From contig NZ_JAAIKC010000006.1 of NCBI RefSeq assembly GCF_010820665.1, forward strand, positions 124,001 through 188,000: DNA of 64,000 nucleotides, in the 5' to 3' direction. Made by a program: the position numbers and the translations under genes. This document shows, in pieces, positions 34,316 to 42,563 of the stretch; positions within the stretch are counted from its first letter, which is position 1, and each line of letters begins with the position of its first letter. Below the pieces are notes generated by a model that made no database searches, had not been told where the DNA came from, and saw only the letters and a program-made list of their open reading frames with translations. This DNA comes from Paenibacillus sp. SYP-B3998 (lineage in GTDB: Bacteria > Bacillota > Bacilli > Paenibacillales > NBRC-103111).

Positions 34316-34574
34316 TTACTTTGTAAGGTTATCTAAATCACCAATTTTATAATGATTATCTATGCTTAATAAAATACGATCTTTAGCTGTTAGTAGTGAT
34401 AACTGCACCGCGGCTTCTGAACTTAAATTTTGAGGCAAGTTGTTTAATCAAATAAAAATTAAAATTAAAATCGATTTTCATCCATTCATAAACCTTTGTT
34501 TTATGGATAGCTATCGTTTCACAATCTTGTTTCGTAATAACACCGAGTAAACATATTCGTATTTCCCCGGTAAC
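34316..34574 (-). pseudogene. Crp/Fnr-family regulator remnant
   Basis: On the minus strand one frame reads VTGEIRICLLGVITKQDCET then IAIHKTKVYEWMKI, fitting the end of a cyclic-nucleotide-binding-like beta barrel. After about residue 45 the match passes to the next frame: NLSSEAAVQLSLLTAKDRIL, then LSIDNHYKIGDLDNLTK and a stop. That is the dimer helix and the start of the winged helix of Crp/Fnr proteins. The DNA-binding end is missing, and a stretch of the barrel seems deleted. It lies between an ISL3 remnant and the cyd promoter, which still has an FNR/CRP-type site. Confidence 0.65.
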
Positions 34575-34628
34575 TTAGATGTTCATGTTCATTTTCTCTG
34601 TCTATTTATTGAACACAAGTGCATTTGT

Positions 34629-34646
34629 TTGTGAATACTTTCACAA
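34629..34646. promoter_or_regulatory. Rex operator upstream of cyd genes
   Basis: TTGTGAA-TACT-TTCACAA is a perfect inverted repeat that equals the Rex consensus TTGTGAA-N4-TTCACAA. Rex is the NADH/NAD+ sensor that represses cydABC in Gram-positive bacteria. It sits about 100 bp before the first ORF of the cyd operon. Confidence 0.88.
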
Positions 34647-34681
34647 CACTGTCAAACACTTTTCAAACGTTGCTCACAATT

Positions 34682-34720
34682 ATGTGAAATTAATCACATA
34701 CATCCGTGTATGATATAAAT
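34682..34720 (+). promoter_or_regulatory. FNR/CRP-type box and cyd promoter
   Basis: ATGTGA-AATTAA-TCACAT (34682-34699) matches the TGTGA-N6-TCACA site of Fnr/CRP proteins exactly. Candidate -10 elements TATGAT (34709-34714) and TATAAA (34714-34719) follow. With either, the box centre would lie near -30 to -35, slightly closer than the usual -41.5 for activation, so the start site or the sense of regulation is open. Confidence 0.75.
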
Positions 34721-34753
34721 AGTAAGAAAGAACGATGGAGCAGGTGAATATAA

Positions 34754-34852
34754 ATGGACAAATACCGCAAACAAGAAAAGGCGCTCATCATCCTGTGTTC
34801 GGTGGTAGCTTTGATCATGCTTTTTTCTTGGAGCCGCCATCTATTTTCTTAG
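34754..34852 (+). CDS. Small membrane protein ahead of cydA
   Basis: A 32-aa ORF: charged N-terminus MDKYRKQEKA, one membrane helix (LIILCSVVALIMLFSW), and a short basic tail. GGAGCAGGTG precedes the ATG. It is the first ORF of the cyd transcript, 57 bp before cydA. I know no named family for it. It could be an accessory subunit of the oxidase in addition to CydS, or a leader peptide. Confidence 0.6.
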   Translation: MDKYRKQEKALIILCSVVALIMLFSWSRHLFS

Positions 34853-34909
34853 AAATTAGGACTGATCATGAGGCATTAATCTTGCCAGAACTTGAAGGAG
34901 CTGAATGTT

Positions 34910-36259
34910 ATGAATTACGATCCCGTGCAATACAGCCGTATGCTCACTGAGCTTACACTCGCCTTTCACATTATTTTCGCAACAATCGGCGTTGGCGTTC
35001 CTGTCATGATAGCGCTCGCCGAATGGACGGCCATTAAGCGCAAAGACCCGTACTACTCGCTCATGGCGCGCCGTTGGGCGCGCGGCTTCGTCATTACAGT
35101 AGCTGTAGGTGTAGTGACCGGAACCGCTATTGGACTTCAATTAAGCTTGTTATGGCCAAGCTTTATGCGGATTGCCGGGCAAGCCGTTGCCCTGCCACTG
35201 TTCTTGGAGACGTTCGCTTTCTTCTTCGAAGCGATTTTCTTGGGCATCTACTTATACACGTGGGATCGCTTCAAGAAACCCATTTTTCACTTCTTGCTCC
35301 TTATCCCAGTCGTACTCGGTTCCTCGGCTTCCGCATTCTTTATTACAACCGTAAATGCATTTATGAACACGCCACGAGGCTTCAAATTGCAAAATGGCGC
35401 TATTGTGGATATTCAACCTCTTGTCGCGATGTTTAATCCAGCGACACCTACCAAGGTATCCCATGTGTTGGCTTCCTCTTATATGACAAGCGCATTTATT
35501 TTAGCCGCAATAGCCGCCTTCTCTTTACTTAAAAAGAAAGATACGCTCTACCATCGGAAAGCATTAAAACTCACGATGACCGCTGCGCTTGTATTCTCCG
35601 TGAGTACAGCACTGATTGGGGATTTATCAGGCAAATTTTTGGCCAAGTATCAACCAGAAAAACTAGCAGCAGCTGAATGGCATTTTGATACCGACAAGAA
35701 AGTTCCGCTTGTCATGGGCGGCATTTTAACAAAAGACAACGAAATTAAATATGGGCTCAAAATTCCTTATGCGCTAAGTATTCTTGCCCATGGGTCACCG
35801 ACAGCCGAAGTGCAAGGTCTGAACGAAACACCCATTAAAGAGCGTCCGCCGCTGTATGTACATTACATTTTTGACATGATGGTCTCCATCGGTGTGTTCT
35901 TGACGCTGCTAGCTCTGCTCTACATTTGGGCACAGCGTAGAGCGCGCAAGCATCAAGGGCGTTACCCACGATGGCTGCTTCGCCTGATTAGTTGGTCAGG
36001 TCCCCTCGCCATGCTAGGCATTGAATGTGGTTGGGTCTATGCAGAAGTGGGACGCCAGCCTTGGATATTGCGAGGGTACATGAAAACCGCAGAAGGAGCA
36101 ACCACTTCTGCACATGTGGATACGATGCTCGTCTTATTCTGCTTCCTCTACATTTTATTAGGACTAACCGTCATCAAAGTTCTTAGCAAGCTTTTCAAAA
36201 ACAACGACGTTCAAGACGAGTTAATCGCCAGTGGCATTGAAGGAGGCGAAGCAAAATGA
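34910..36259 (+). CDS. cydA: Cytochrome bd ubiquinol/menaquinol oxidase subunit I
   Basis: Haem-bearing subunit of the high-affinity terminal oxidase, 449 aa with nine membrane helices. The start at 34910 follows AAGGAG and begins MNYDPVQYSRM. Visible features: His near residue 18 in LTLAFHIIFATIGVG (haem b595 ligand type), the His/Met region for haem b558 (HVLASSYMTSAF with the His), and GWVYAEVGRQPW with the conserved quinol-oxidase signature. The Q loop is short, as in Gram-positive enzymes. It overlaps cydB by 4 nt (ATGA). Confidence 0.95.
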   Translation: MNYDPVQYSRMLTELTLAFHIIFATIGVGVPVMIALAEWTAIKRKDPYYSLMARRWARGFVITVAVGVVTGTAIGLQLSLLWPSFMRIAGQAVALPLFLETFAFFFEAIFLGIYLYTWDRFKKPIFHFLLLIPVVLGSSASAFFITTVNAFMNTPRGFKLQNGAIVDIQPLVAMFNPATPTKVSHVLASSYMTSAFILAAIAAFSLLKKKDTLYHRKALKLTMTAALVFSVSTALIGDLSGKFLAKYQPEKLAAAEWHFDTDKKVPLVMGGILTKDNEIKYGLKIPYALSILAHGSPTAEVQGLNETPIKERPPLYVHYIFDMMVSIGVFLTLLALLYIWAQRRARKHQGRYPRWLLRLISWSGPLAMLGIECGWVYAEVGRQPWILRGYMKTAEGATTSAHVDTMLVLFCFLYILLGLTVIKVLSKLFKNNDVQDELIASGIEGGEAK

Positions 36260-37281
36260 GTTATGAAATACTCGGTATATCGGTTCTTTGGATATTTTTG
36301 TACGGTTACCTGATCGTAGCCTCCATTGATTTTGGTGCCGGATTTTTCAGCTACTATTCCTTCATTACTGGAAGAAAGCATCTTGTTCATAACATTATCG
36401 AACGTTATCTATCGCCGGTTTGGGAAGTAACGAATGTATTTTTGATTTTCTTCATGGTTGGCATTATCGGGTTTTTCCCAGATACGTCTTACTATTATGG
36501 TACAGCTCTTCTGATTCCGGGAAGTGTGGCTATTATTCTGCTTGCACTCCGCGGCTCCTATTATGCATTTAGTAATTATGGGTCCAAAGATAACAAGTTT
36601 TATATGTTTCTCTACGGAGCTACCGGACTGCTCATTCCGGCTTCCTTATCTACGGTACTTACGATCTCGGAGGGCGGATTTGTCATTGAAAAAAATGGCA
36701 AGGTGGAGTTCCTCTTCGGAGAATTATTACGCAGTCCCTATTCGTGGGCCGTTGTTCTTCTCTCACTCGTCAGTGTCCTGTATATCTCATCTATGTTTTT
36801 AACTTACTATGCGGCTAAGGCACAAGATCGTAAAGCTTTAGAAGTTGTTCGTGGATATGCCTTAGGCTGGAGTTTTCCTACGATTTTAGCCAGTCTACTC
36901 GTCTTTTTTGCCATCAATGGTCATAATCCCTTGCATTTTCAACGGATGCTTGACTTAGCTTGGATGTTCGTCGCTTCCTTTTTGTGTTTCCTCACAGCTG
37001 TCTTTCTCATTTGGAAACGTCGGGGTTATAGTTGGGCTTTTCTACTCGTCATGCTGCAATTCGCTTTTGCCTTTTTTGGATATGGCGCTTCCCATCTCCC
37101 TTATATTCTGTATCCCTATATCACGCTTTATCACAATTTCACAAGCGATGCGATGGCGCTCTCCCTAGTTATTGCTTTCATCGCAGGGCTGCTGCTGTTA
37201 GTCCCTTCACTAGCTCTACTTATGCGCCTGTTTTTGTTCAATGCTTCCTACGTGCAAGGAACAACATCAAAGAAAGGATGA
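36256..37281 (+). CDS. cydB: Cytochrome bd oxidase subunit II
   Basis: Second large subunit, 341 aa, about eight membrane helices. Family features: LYGYLIVASIDFGAGFFSYY at the start and the stretch SPVWEVTNVFLIFFMVGIIGFFPD. The start overlaps the cydA stop (ATGA), and the 36-aa cydS follows after 7 bp. No cydCD transporter genes are adjacent. Confidence 0.95.
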   Translation: MSYEILGISVLWIFLYGYLIVASIDFGAGFFSYYSFITGRKHLVHNIIERYLSPVWEVTNVFLIFFMVGIIGFFPDTSYYYGTALLIPGSVAIILLALRGSYYAFSNYGSKDNKFYMFLYGATGLLIPASLSTVLTISEGGFVIEKNGKVEFLFGELLRSPYSWAVVLLSLVSVLYISSMFLTYYAAKAQDRKALEVVRGYALGWSFPTILASLLVFFAINGHNPLHFQRMLDLAWMFVASFLCFLTAVFLIWKRRGYSWAFLLVMLQFAFAFFGYGASHLPYILYPYITLYHNFTSDAMALSLVIAFIAGLLLLVPSLALLMRLFLFNASYVQGTTSKKG

Positions 37282-37288
37282 TACCTAA

Positions 37289-37399
37289 ATGGATTTGGAT
37301 TTCTTTTTAATCATGATTGCTCCCTTTCTAGTTGTGTTGACAGCCATTTTCTTCTTGTTTGCCTGGTTTTCAAAAGGAAATGATGCTTCCATTGAGTAA
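37289..37399 (+). CDS. cydS: CydS-type small subunit of cytochrome bd oxidase
   Basis: A 36-aa protein with a single membrane helix (FFLIMIAPFLVVLTAIFFLF) and a short C-terminal tail. It starts eight nt after AAAGGATG and 7 bp after cydB. Position, size and the N-terminal LIMIAP pattern match CydS of the Geobacillus bd oxidase, which packs against CydA near haem b558. It is easily missed by gene finders. Confidence 0.85.
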   Translation: MDLDFFLIMIAPFLVVLTAIFFLFAWFSKGNDASIE

Positions 37400-37405
37400 T
37401 AGAAA

Positions 37406-37447
37406 AACCCCTTATGGCGATGAATATTCATCTAACCATAAGGGGTT
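37406..37447. terminator. Terminator between cyd operon and oxidoreductase gene
   Basis: A perfect 12-bp inverted repeat AACCCCTTATGG/CCATAAGGGGTT. The T run is on the minus-strand side (for the oxidoreductase), but the hairpin also follows cydS by 7 nt. Confidence 0.85.
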
Positions 37448-37475
37448 ACTCATATTTCCTGGGAAATGATCGAAT

Positions 37476-38558
37476 CTAGTCGAAATAAACCGCTTTACCT
37501 GTTTTTGCCGATTCATAAATGGCTTCTAGAATCTCAGAAACCACACAAGCCTGCTCTGGTGTGACAACTGGCTCTGTGTCATTCTCAATGGCTTGAATCC
37601 ATAGACGCATTTCCAAATCAGGCGCACTCTCGGTTTCACCATCATAGAACGCAACACCGCCAGCATTCAACTCAACTTCCGTTGTGAACAACCGACTATG
37701 CTTCTCGCCATTGATCCGCAAGCCGCCCTTCATGTCTGCTCCGCCTTCGGTACCGCTCAACGTACATTTGGCTTCATCCACTTCCAGTGTGTTCAGCGCC
37801 CAGCTTGACTCCAAAATAATGGTCGCACCATTTTTCATCGTAATCATACCAAACGCAGAATCTTCAACCGTAAATTTAGATGGGTCCCATGGTCCCCAAG
37901 CATTCGCAGCGTTCTCTCGTTGTGATAGCTTATGGTAGGAAGTACCGAGGACAACCTTCGGTTCGTAGTTGTTCATCATCCACATCGTCAAATCGAGTGC
38001 GTGCGTACCGATATCGATTAGCGGGCCTCCGCCTTGCTTCTCTTCATCAAGAAATACGCCCCATGTCGGAACAGCACGACGACGAATCGCATGTGCTTTA
38101 GCAAAATAGATTTCACCAAGCTCGCCATCCAGACAAAGCTGGTGCAGATGTTGGCTATCGCCGCGAAACCGGTTATTGTAACCAACCGTTAGCTTCTTCC
38201 CAGTTCGCTTCGCAGCTTCGACCATCCGGCGCGCATCTGCAGCTGTTTTGGCCATCGGCTTTTCACTCATGACGTGCTTGCCTGCTTCCAAAGCTGCGAT
38301 CGTAATGTCCGCATGAGAATCATTTGGCGTACAAACATGAACGATATCTATAGAATCGTCTTTCAGAAGCTCACGGTAATCTTCATACACACGAGCTTCG
38401 CCTTTTCCATATTTATTGGCTGCTTCCTGTGCTTTTTCTGAAATAATGTCACAAAAAGCAACCATTTGTACATTGTTTAATTTATTCAAGCTCGGCATAT
38501 GTTTGCCGTTCGCGATTCCGCCGCAGCCAATAATCGCAATACGATACGTTTTAGACAT
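37476..38558 (-). CDS. Gfo/Idh/MocA family oxidoreductase
   Basis: NAD(P)-dependent sugar dehydrogenase of 360 aa. The Rossmann motif IIGCGGIANGKHMPSL opens the protein, CTPNDSHADIT and the catalytic-lysine motif MSEKPMAKTAADA follow near residues 78-105, and GGGPLIDIGTHALDL near 178 marks the substrate domain. Start is behind TAGGAGGATAATTT. Substrates of such enzymes vary (inositols, amino sugars, rare sugars) and cannot be told here. It is alone, convergent with the cyd operon. Confidence 0.92.
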   Translation of the reverse strand: MSKTYRIAIIGCGGIANGKHMPSLNKLNNVQMVAFCDIISEKAQEAANKYGKGEARVYEDYRELLKDDSIDIVHVCTPNDSHADITIAALEAGKHVMSEKPMAKTAADARRMVEAAKRTGKKLTVGYNNRFRGDSQHLHQLCLDGELGEIYFAKAHAIRRRAVPTWGVFLDEEKQGGGPLIDIGTHALDLTMWMMNNYEPKVVLGTSYHKLSQRENAANAWGPWDPSKFTVEDSAFGMITMKNGATIILESSWALNTLEVDEAKCTLSGTEGGADMKGGLRINGEKHSRLFTTEVELNAGGVAFYDGETESAPDLEMRLWIQAIENDTEPVVTPEQACVVSEILEAIYESAKTGKAVYFD

Positions 38559-38704
38559 AAATTATCCTCCTAAAGCTTATTTATCCTTAGCCTTTTCACA
38601 AGTGCATACAACTATTACAATTAGAAGTATATCAAATTCCTGAAAAAAGAAAATTTCATTTCTAGCGCAAGTTGTATGCGATTGTGCCATGATGGAGGAC
38701 AATG

Positions 38705-39787
38705 ATGCTTATTCATGAAATATCTCGCAAGCTTGGTATTACCCCCAGAGCCATTCGCTTCTATGAGCAGAAGGGACTCCTATCTCCAACCAAGATGAAA
38801 GTGAATGGTTATCGAACCTATACCGAGCAGGATGCTTGGCGATTACAAACGATTATTTCCCTTCGGGAAGTAGGCATGACGCTTGACGATATCAAGCTTA
38901 CATTACTGAGCAAAGATCCAAACAATCAAGCTGATGTCATCTTTGCGCTGCAGTTACAGCGTTCCATCCTGTTTCAGCAATGGACAGAGATGAAAGAGAT
39001 CATCGGTACCATGGATCGAATGATCGATGCAGCCGAAATAAATGAAGAGCTGCCCACTGACCAGCTGTATGAGTTAGCTCAACGAAGCAAGGCGATGCGC
39101 GATCTACGTCGAAGCTGGAGCGATCATTGGGACTTTGATGCAAAGGCTTCTGGATTTGATAGCCAACTTATCGACAGTTCCCCGCCAGAGACCAATCCTG
39201 TCCCTTTAACCACTTCAATACCTCCGAATGCAGCATACCAAGCTGCACAGGACAAAATTGCTGAGTTTATTTCACCCACCACAGCTGAAAAAGGGTTAGA
39301 TATTGGGACAGGCACAGGTAATCTAGCTAGCAAGCTGCAGCATCTAGGCGCAACCATGTTCGCCATCGATCAATCCAAAGAAATGCTTAAACGGACTCAA
39401 AGCAAATATCCTCAGATAGAGCTAAAGCTCGGTAATGTATTAGCTATTCCCTTCATGGATCGACAATTTGATTTTGTAGTCAGCTCTTTCGCACTGCATC
39501 ATTTGACCGAGCCACAGAGAGAGTTAGCTTGGGGTGAAATCATTCGTGTACTGAAGCCTGAGGGACGAATCTGCTTGGCTGACTACATGCTAAGCGATAC
39601 TAGTGAGCAAGCCACCTATATAGCCAAACTAAACCGTACAGGAGCCGCCAGGCTTCCAATGATGCACGAGCAAGTTGAGCTTTATCCCGTGCATACCCAT
39701 CTTGTAGACTGGTTAAAACGACATACTAAACAAGTTACATCCATGCAAATTGAACAATTAATCCACGTTGTTTATGCGCAAAAATGA
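38705..39787 (+). CDS. MerR HTH fused to SAM-dependent methyltransferase
   Basis: A two-domain protein of 360 aa. Residues 1-70 are a MerR winged helix (EISRKLGITPRAIRFYEQKGLLSP...YTEQDAWRLQTIISLREVGMTLDDIK), and a helical dimerisation stretch reaches about residue 120. Residues 175-300 form a class I methyltransferase with GLDIGTGTGNLASKL (motif I), MFAIDQSKEMLKRTQ, and FDFVVSSFALHHLTEP. MerR proteins usually sense ligands through this C-terminal part, so the enzyme domain may act as sensor or modify an antibiotic. ATG 38705 is six nt after GGAGG; a second ATG lies 3 nt upstream. Confidence 0.9.
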   Translation: MLIHEISRKLGITPRAIRFYEQKGLLSPTKMKVNGYRTYTEQDAWRLQTIISLREVGMTLDDIKLTLLSKDPNNQADVIFALQLQRSILFQQWTEMKEIIGTMDRMIDAAEINEELPTDQLYELAQRSKAMRDLRRSWSDHWDFDAKASGFDSQLIDSSPPETNPVPLTTSIPPNAAYQAAQDKIAEFISPTTAEKGLDIGTGTGNLASKLQHLGATMFAIDQSKEMLKRTQSKYPQIELKLGNVLAIPFMDRQFDFVVSSFALHHLTEPQRELAWGEIIRVLKPEGRICLADYMLSDTSEQATYIAKLNRTGAARLPMMHEQVELYPVHTHLVDWLKRHTKQVTSMQIEQLIHVVYAQK

Positions 39788-39826
39788 GCCAGGGTTGCTG
39801 TTTAATCAGCAAGCCCTTGGCTCATT
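39783..39826. terminator. Compact bidirectional terminator overlapping two stop codons
   Basis: AATGAGCC...GGCTCATT with inner GGGTTGCTG/CAGCAAGCCC pairing gives an 18-bp imperfect stem with a 6-nt loop. It begins at the stop codon of the MerR fusion gene and ends at that of phoP, with T-rich flanks on both sides. Confidence 0.88.
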
Positions 39827-40541
39827 ATTTTTTCACCATATTGGCAACTAGCTTGTAACCGACACCGCGGATCGAATCGATTTGTACCGATTGCTGATTC
39901 ATCTCGAGCTTTTTGCGAAGCGAACTGACATGCACATCAACCGTTCTTTGTCCCCCTATATAATCAAAACCCCAGACAATGTTCATGAGATCGTCCCGAG
40001 TAACGACCACACCAGGACGTTGGACTAAATACAACAGCACTTCAAACTCTTTGGGTCTTAAGGGGATTGACTCCCCATTCAAAGCAACCTCGTATTTCTC
40101 TGGATATATAAACAATTCACCGGCTTGAATGACCTTCTCGTTGGCTTTATTTCTATCTGCCATGGCTTCCTCAGGCTGCGTTCTGCGTAGAACAGCAGAT
40201 ACCCTTGCAAGAAGCTCAGCGACACCAAAAGGCTTTGTTATATAATCATCCGCTCCGTGTTTCAAACCTTGAACAACCTCGTCCTCTGCATTGCGGGCTG
40301 TCAAAATAATAACGGGCGTTCCGTTCCCTTTTTGCCTTAGCTTGGCCAATATTTCGAAACCGTTCAATCCAGGAAGCATGATATCCAAAATAATTAAATC
40401 ATATGATTGCTGTAAAGCCTCTTGAAGTCCATCTCCACCATGATCAACAACCTTGGTGTCATAGCCTTCCTGCGAAAGGTTGTACGAAAGCAATCGGGCT
40501 AAAGTCGGTTCGTCTTCGATAACTAGTATTTTTTGTGCCAT
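39825..40541 (-). CDS. phoP: OmpR-family response regulator, PhoP-like
   Basis: 238-aa regulator. The receiver domain has IEDEP, phosphoacceptor Asp53 in LIILDIMLPGLNG and Lys in YITKPFG. The C-terminal winged helix reads PLRPKEFEVLLYLVQRPGVVVTRDDLMNIVWGFDY...RTVDVHVSSLRKKL...IRGVGYKLV. Length and sequence fit PhoP of phosphate-starvation control. It lies 95 bp downstream of the kinase gene, the reverse of the usual phoP-phoR order, so it may also have its own promoter. WalR or ResD-type paralogues cannot be fully excluded. Confidence 0.85.
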   Translation of the reverse strand: MAQKILVIEDEPTLARLLSYNLSQEGYDTKVVDHGGDGLQEALQQSYDLIILDIMLPGLNGFEILAKLRQKGNGTPVIILTARNAEDEVVQGLKHGADDYITKPFGVAELLARVSAVLRRTQPEEAMADRNKANEKVIQAGELFIYPEKYEVALNGESIPLRPKEFEVLLYLVQRPGVVVTRDDLMNIVWGFDYIGGQRTVDVHVSSLRKKLEMNQQSVQIDSIRGVGYKLVANMVKK

Positions 40542-40636
40542 GGGATCCCCCGTATTTACAATTTATTAACTTTGCACAGCTTTATTCTAACACGAGATTG
40601 TTAAGAGAATGTAAACATTCCGCAACCACCTGAAAT

Positions 40637-42430
40637 TTAGTGAATAACTGGCAATTCAATCGTGAACTTCGTGCCTATACCGACCTCACTATCAACTCGA
40701 ATGGTTCCCTTGTGCAGTTCCACCAAATGCTTCACGATAGACAATCCTAGTCCAGTTCCGCCTGAGATGCGGGAACGGGCTTTGTCGACACGATAAAACC
40801 TTTCAAAAATTCGCGGCAAATCCTTCTTCGGAATACCAATGCCCGTATCTGAGACGATAATCCTCAATCGTTCATAATCACCATCCGTATTCATTTCAAG
40901 GGGTTCAACACGAACTTTTACTTTGCCGCCTTCCTGCGTATAGCTAATGCCATTAGACAACAGGTTAATAAAAATTTGCCGTAGTCGATCTTCATCCGCC
41001 TCAATGTAAATATCATCATCTACATGCAAACTTAGTTCGATGTGTTTCTTCTCGGCTTCTTTTCTCAGAACACTGAGTGATTTTTCTAGAAATTCAGGTA
41101 AATAAATAGGTGAAAATTGCATCGGAATGCGTTTCGATTCAATTTTGGATAGCTCCAAAATGTCCCCGATTAACCGATTCAATCGCTCGCTCTCATCAAA
41201 AATGATTTGCAGAAAGGAAACCGCTGTTTCCTTATCGTTCAATGCCCCTGCAAGCAGCGTCTCGGCAAAACCTTTGACTGCGGCAATCGGAGTCTTCAAT
41301 TCATGTGATACGTTGGCAACGAACTCGCTGCGCATCCGCTCCAGCCTTCTCACAGCGGTTATGTCATTAATTACAATGAGTACCCCCGACCATTCTTCAT
41401 CCTCATGAGCAATCGGATTTAAGTTTATATCTAAGATGCGTTCAGCCGGATAGTAGAAAATCATCTCATCACGGATGGGTTCCCTTGTTTCTATGCATTC
41501 CTGAATCAATTTGGCGAACTCATATTGCTGTTTGGCTTCATTATATTTCTTACCCAACAATTCCTGAGCTGTAAATCCAAGAATGTACTCAGCTGAAGGG
41601 TTCAGCAGCATGATCCGCTCTTCACGATCGATCATCATGATGCCGCTCATCATATTTTCCATGACACCTTGAAGCCTGCGCTCGTTCTCCTGAATACGCG
41701 CCATCTGCTGCTGCAAGCTTTCTGACATCCGATTAATCGCTTGTCCCAGCTGCCCGACCTCATCGTTACTATAAGAAGCCACGCGCGATTCATAGTTCAT
41801 ATTCGTAATTTGCTGCGCAACACGAGTCATTTTCTCAATAGGGCGTGTAATTCCACTTGCAATCCGATAGCTAACAATTCCCGCAATCACGAACAAGATA
41901 GCAAGACCTGCAACCAGAAAATACCATAAACTTCGAATCGACTGATCGACCTGCTCCAAACTCAACGCAATCCGCAAATAACCAGTCACTTTGTCACCAC
42001 TTTTGACAGGAACAGCAGCATAGAGCATTTTTTCTCTAAGTGTGTCGCTATATCTCGTTGTGTAGCCTACACCGTTAGTGACTGCAGCAGCAATCTCTGG
42101 TCGATTCAAATGATTGTCCATCTGCTCTGGATTTTGATCGGAGTCTCCCATTACCTTACCGTCTGCACGGACAAAGGTGAGCCTTGCTTCTGTGGAAGCT
42201 TTGATAAGCTTTGCTTGCGATGTGTAGTAGGCAAGCTGTTCACTTTCCGTACCTGTCCGGTTCCAATCGCCAGTCGCACTAATGACCATGAGCTCGCGCT
42301 GCATGTTATCTTTCAGCGATTGGACATGTGAATTCTCTAATACCTTGGCCATGAAAATACCCGCAATCAGCATCGATCCGCCGATTAGCAAAATTAAAAT
42401 ATAAGTCAGTTTGGCACGGAATTTCGTCAT
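40637..42430 (-). CDS. phoR: PhoR-like sensor histidine kinase
   Basis: 597-aa membrane kinase. First helix at residues 10-30, an extracellular domain to about 165, second helix near 168-188 and a HAMP segment (ITRPIEKMTRVAQQI). A PAS domain follows near 255-360 (GVMENMMSGIMMIDREERIMLLNPSAEYILG). HisKA carries FVANVSHELKTPIAAVKGF, and the catalytic domain has NLLSNGISY, SDTGIGIPKKDL and GGTGLGLSIVKHLV. Architecture and length match PhoR/PnpS of Bacillota. It precedes its regulator gene. Confidence 0.88.
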   Translation of the reverse strand: MTKFRAKLTYILILLIGGSMLIAGIFMAKVLENSHVQSLKDNMQRELMVISATGDWNRTGTESEQLAYYTSQAKLIKASTEARLTFVRADGKVMGDSDQNPEQMDNHLNRPEIAAAVTNGVGYTTRYSDTLREKMLYAAVPVKSGDKVTGYLRIALSLEQVDQSIRSLWYFLVAGLAILFVIAGIVSYRIASGITRPIEKMTRVAQQITNMNYESRVASYSNDEVGQLGQAINRMSESLQQQMARIQENERRLQGVMENMMSGIMMIDREERIMLLNPSAEYILGFTAQELLGKKYNEAKQQYEFAKLIQECIETREPIRDEMIFYYPAERILDINLNPIAHEDEEWSGVLIVINDITAVRRLERMRSEFVANVSHELKTPIAAVKGFAETLLAGALNDKETAVSFLQIIFDESERLNRLIGDILELSKIESKRIPMQFSPIYLPEFLEKSLSVLRKEAEKKHIELSLHVDDDIYIEADEDRLRQIFINLLSNGISYTQEGGKVKVRVEPLEMNTDGDYERLRIIVSDTGIGIPKKDLPRIFERFYRVDKARSRISGGTGLGLSIVKHLVELHKGTIRVDSEVGIGTKFTIELPVIH

Positions 42431-42480
42431 CCGCTATCTGTCCTCCGATGAGTAAGTTTTAACACTTATTCGTTCAAATG

Positions 42481-42512
42481 AAAAGAAAAAGGGCTACTCT
42501 ACATAGTAACCC
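42481..42512 (-). terminator. Terminator after fumarase gene
   Basis: On the minus strand GGGTTACT/AGTAGCCC (one G-U pair, 6-nt loop) is followed by TTTTTCTTTT, about 50 nt after the fumA stop codon. Confidence 0.8.
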
Positions 42513-42563
42513 TTCCTCCCATACCGAAGCCAGTTATTTTTTTGTAAAGGCGCTGACACCCTC

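Noticed and set aside
34735..34950. 71-codon frame starting at the cyd leader
   Set aside because: It conflicts with the better supported 32-aa ORF and with the cydA start, and its product is not membrane-like.
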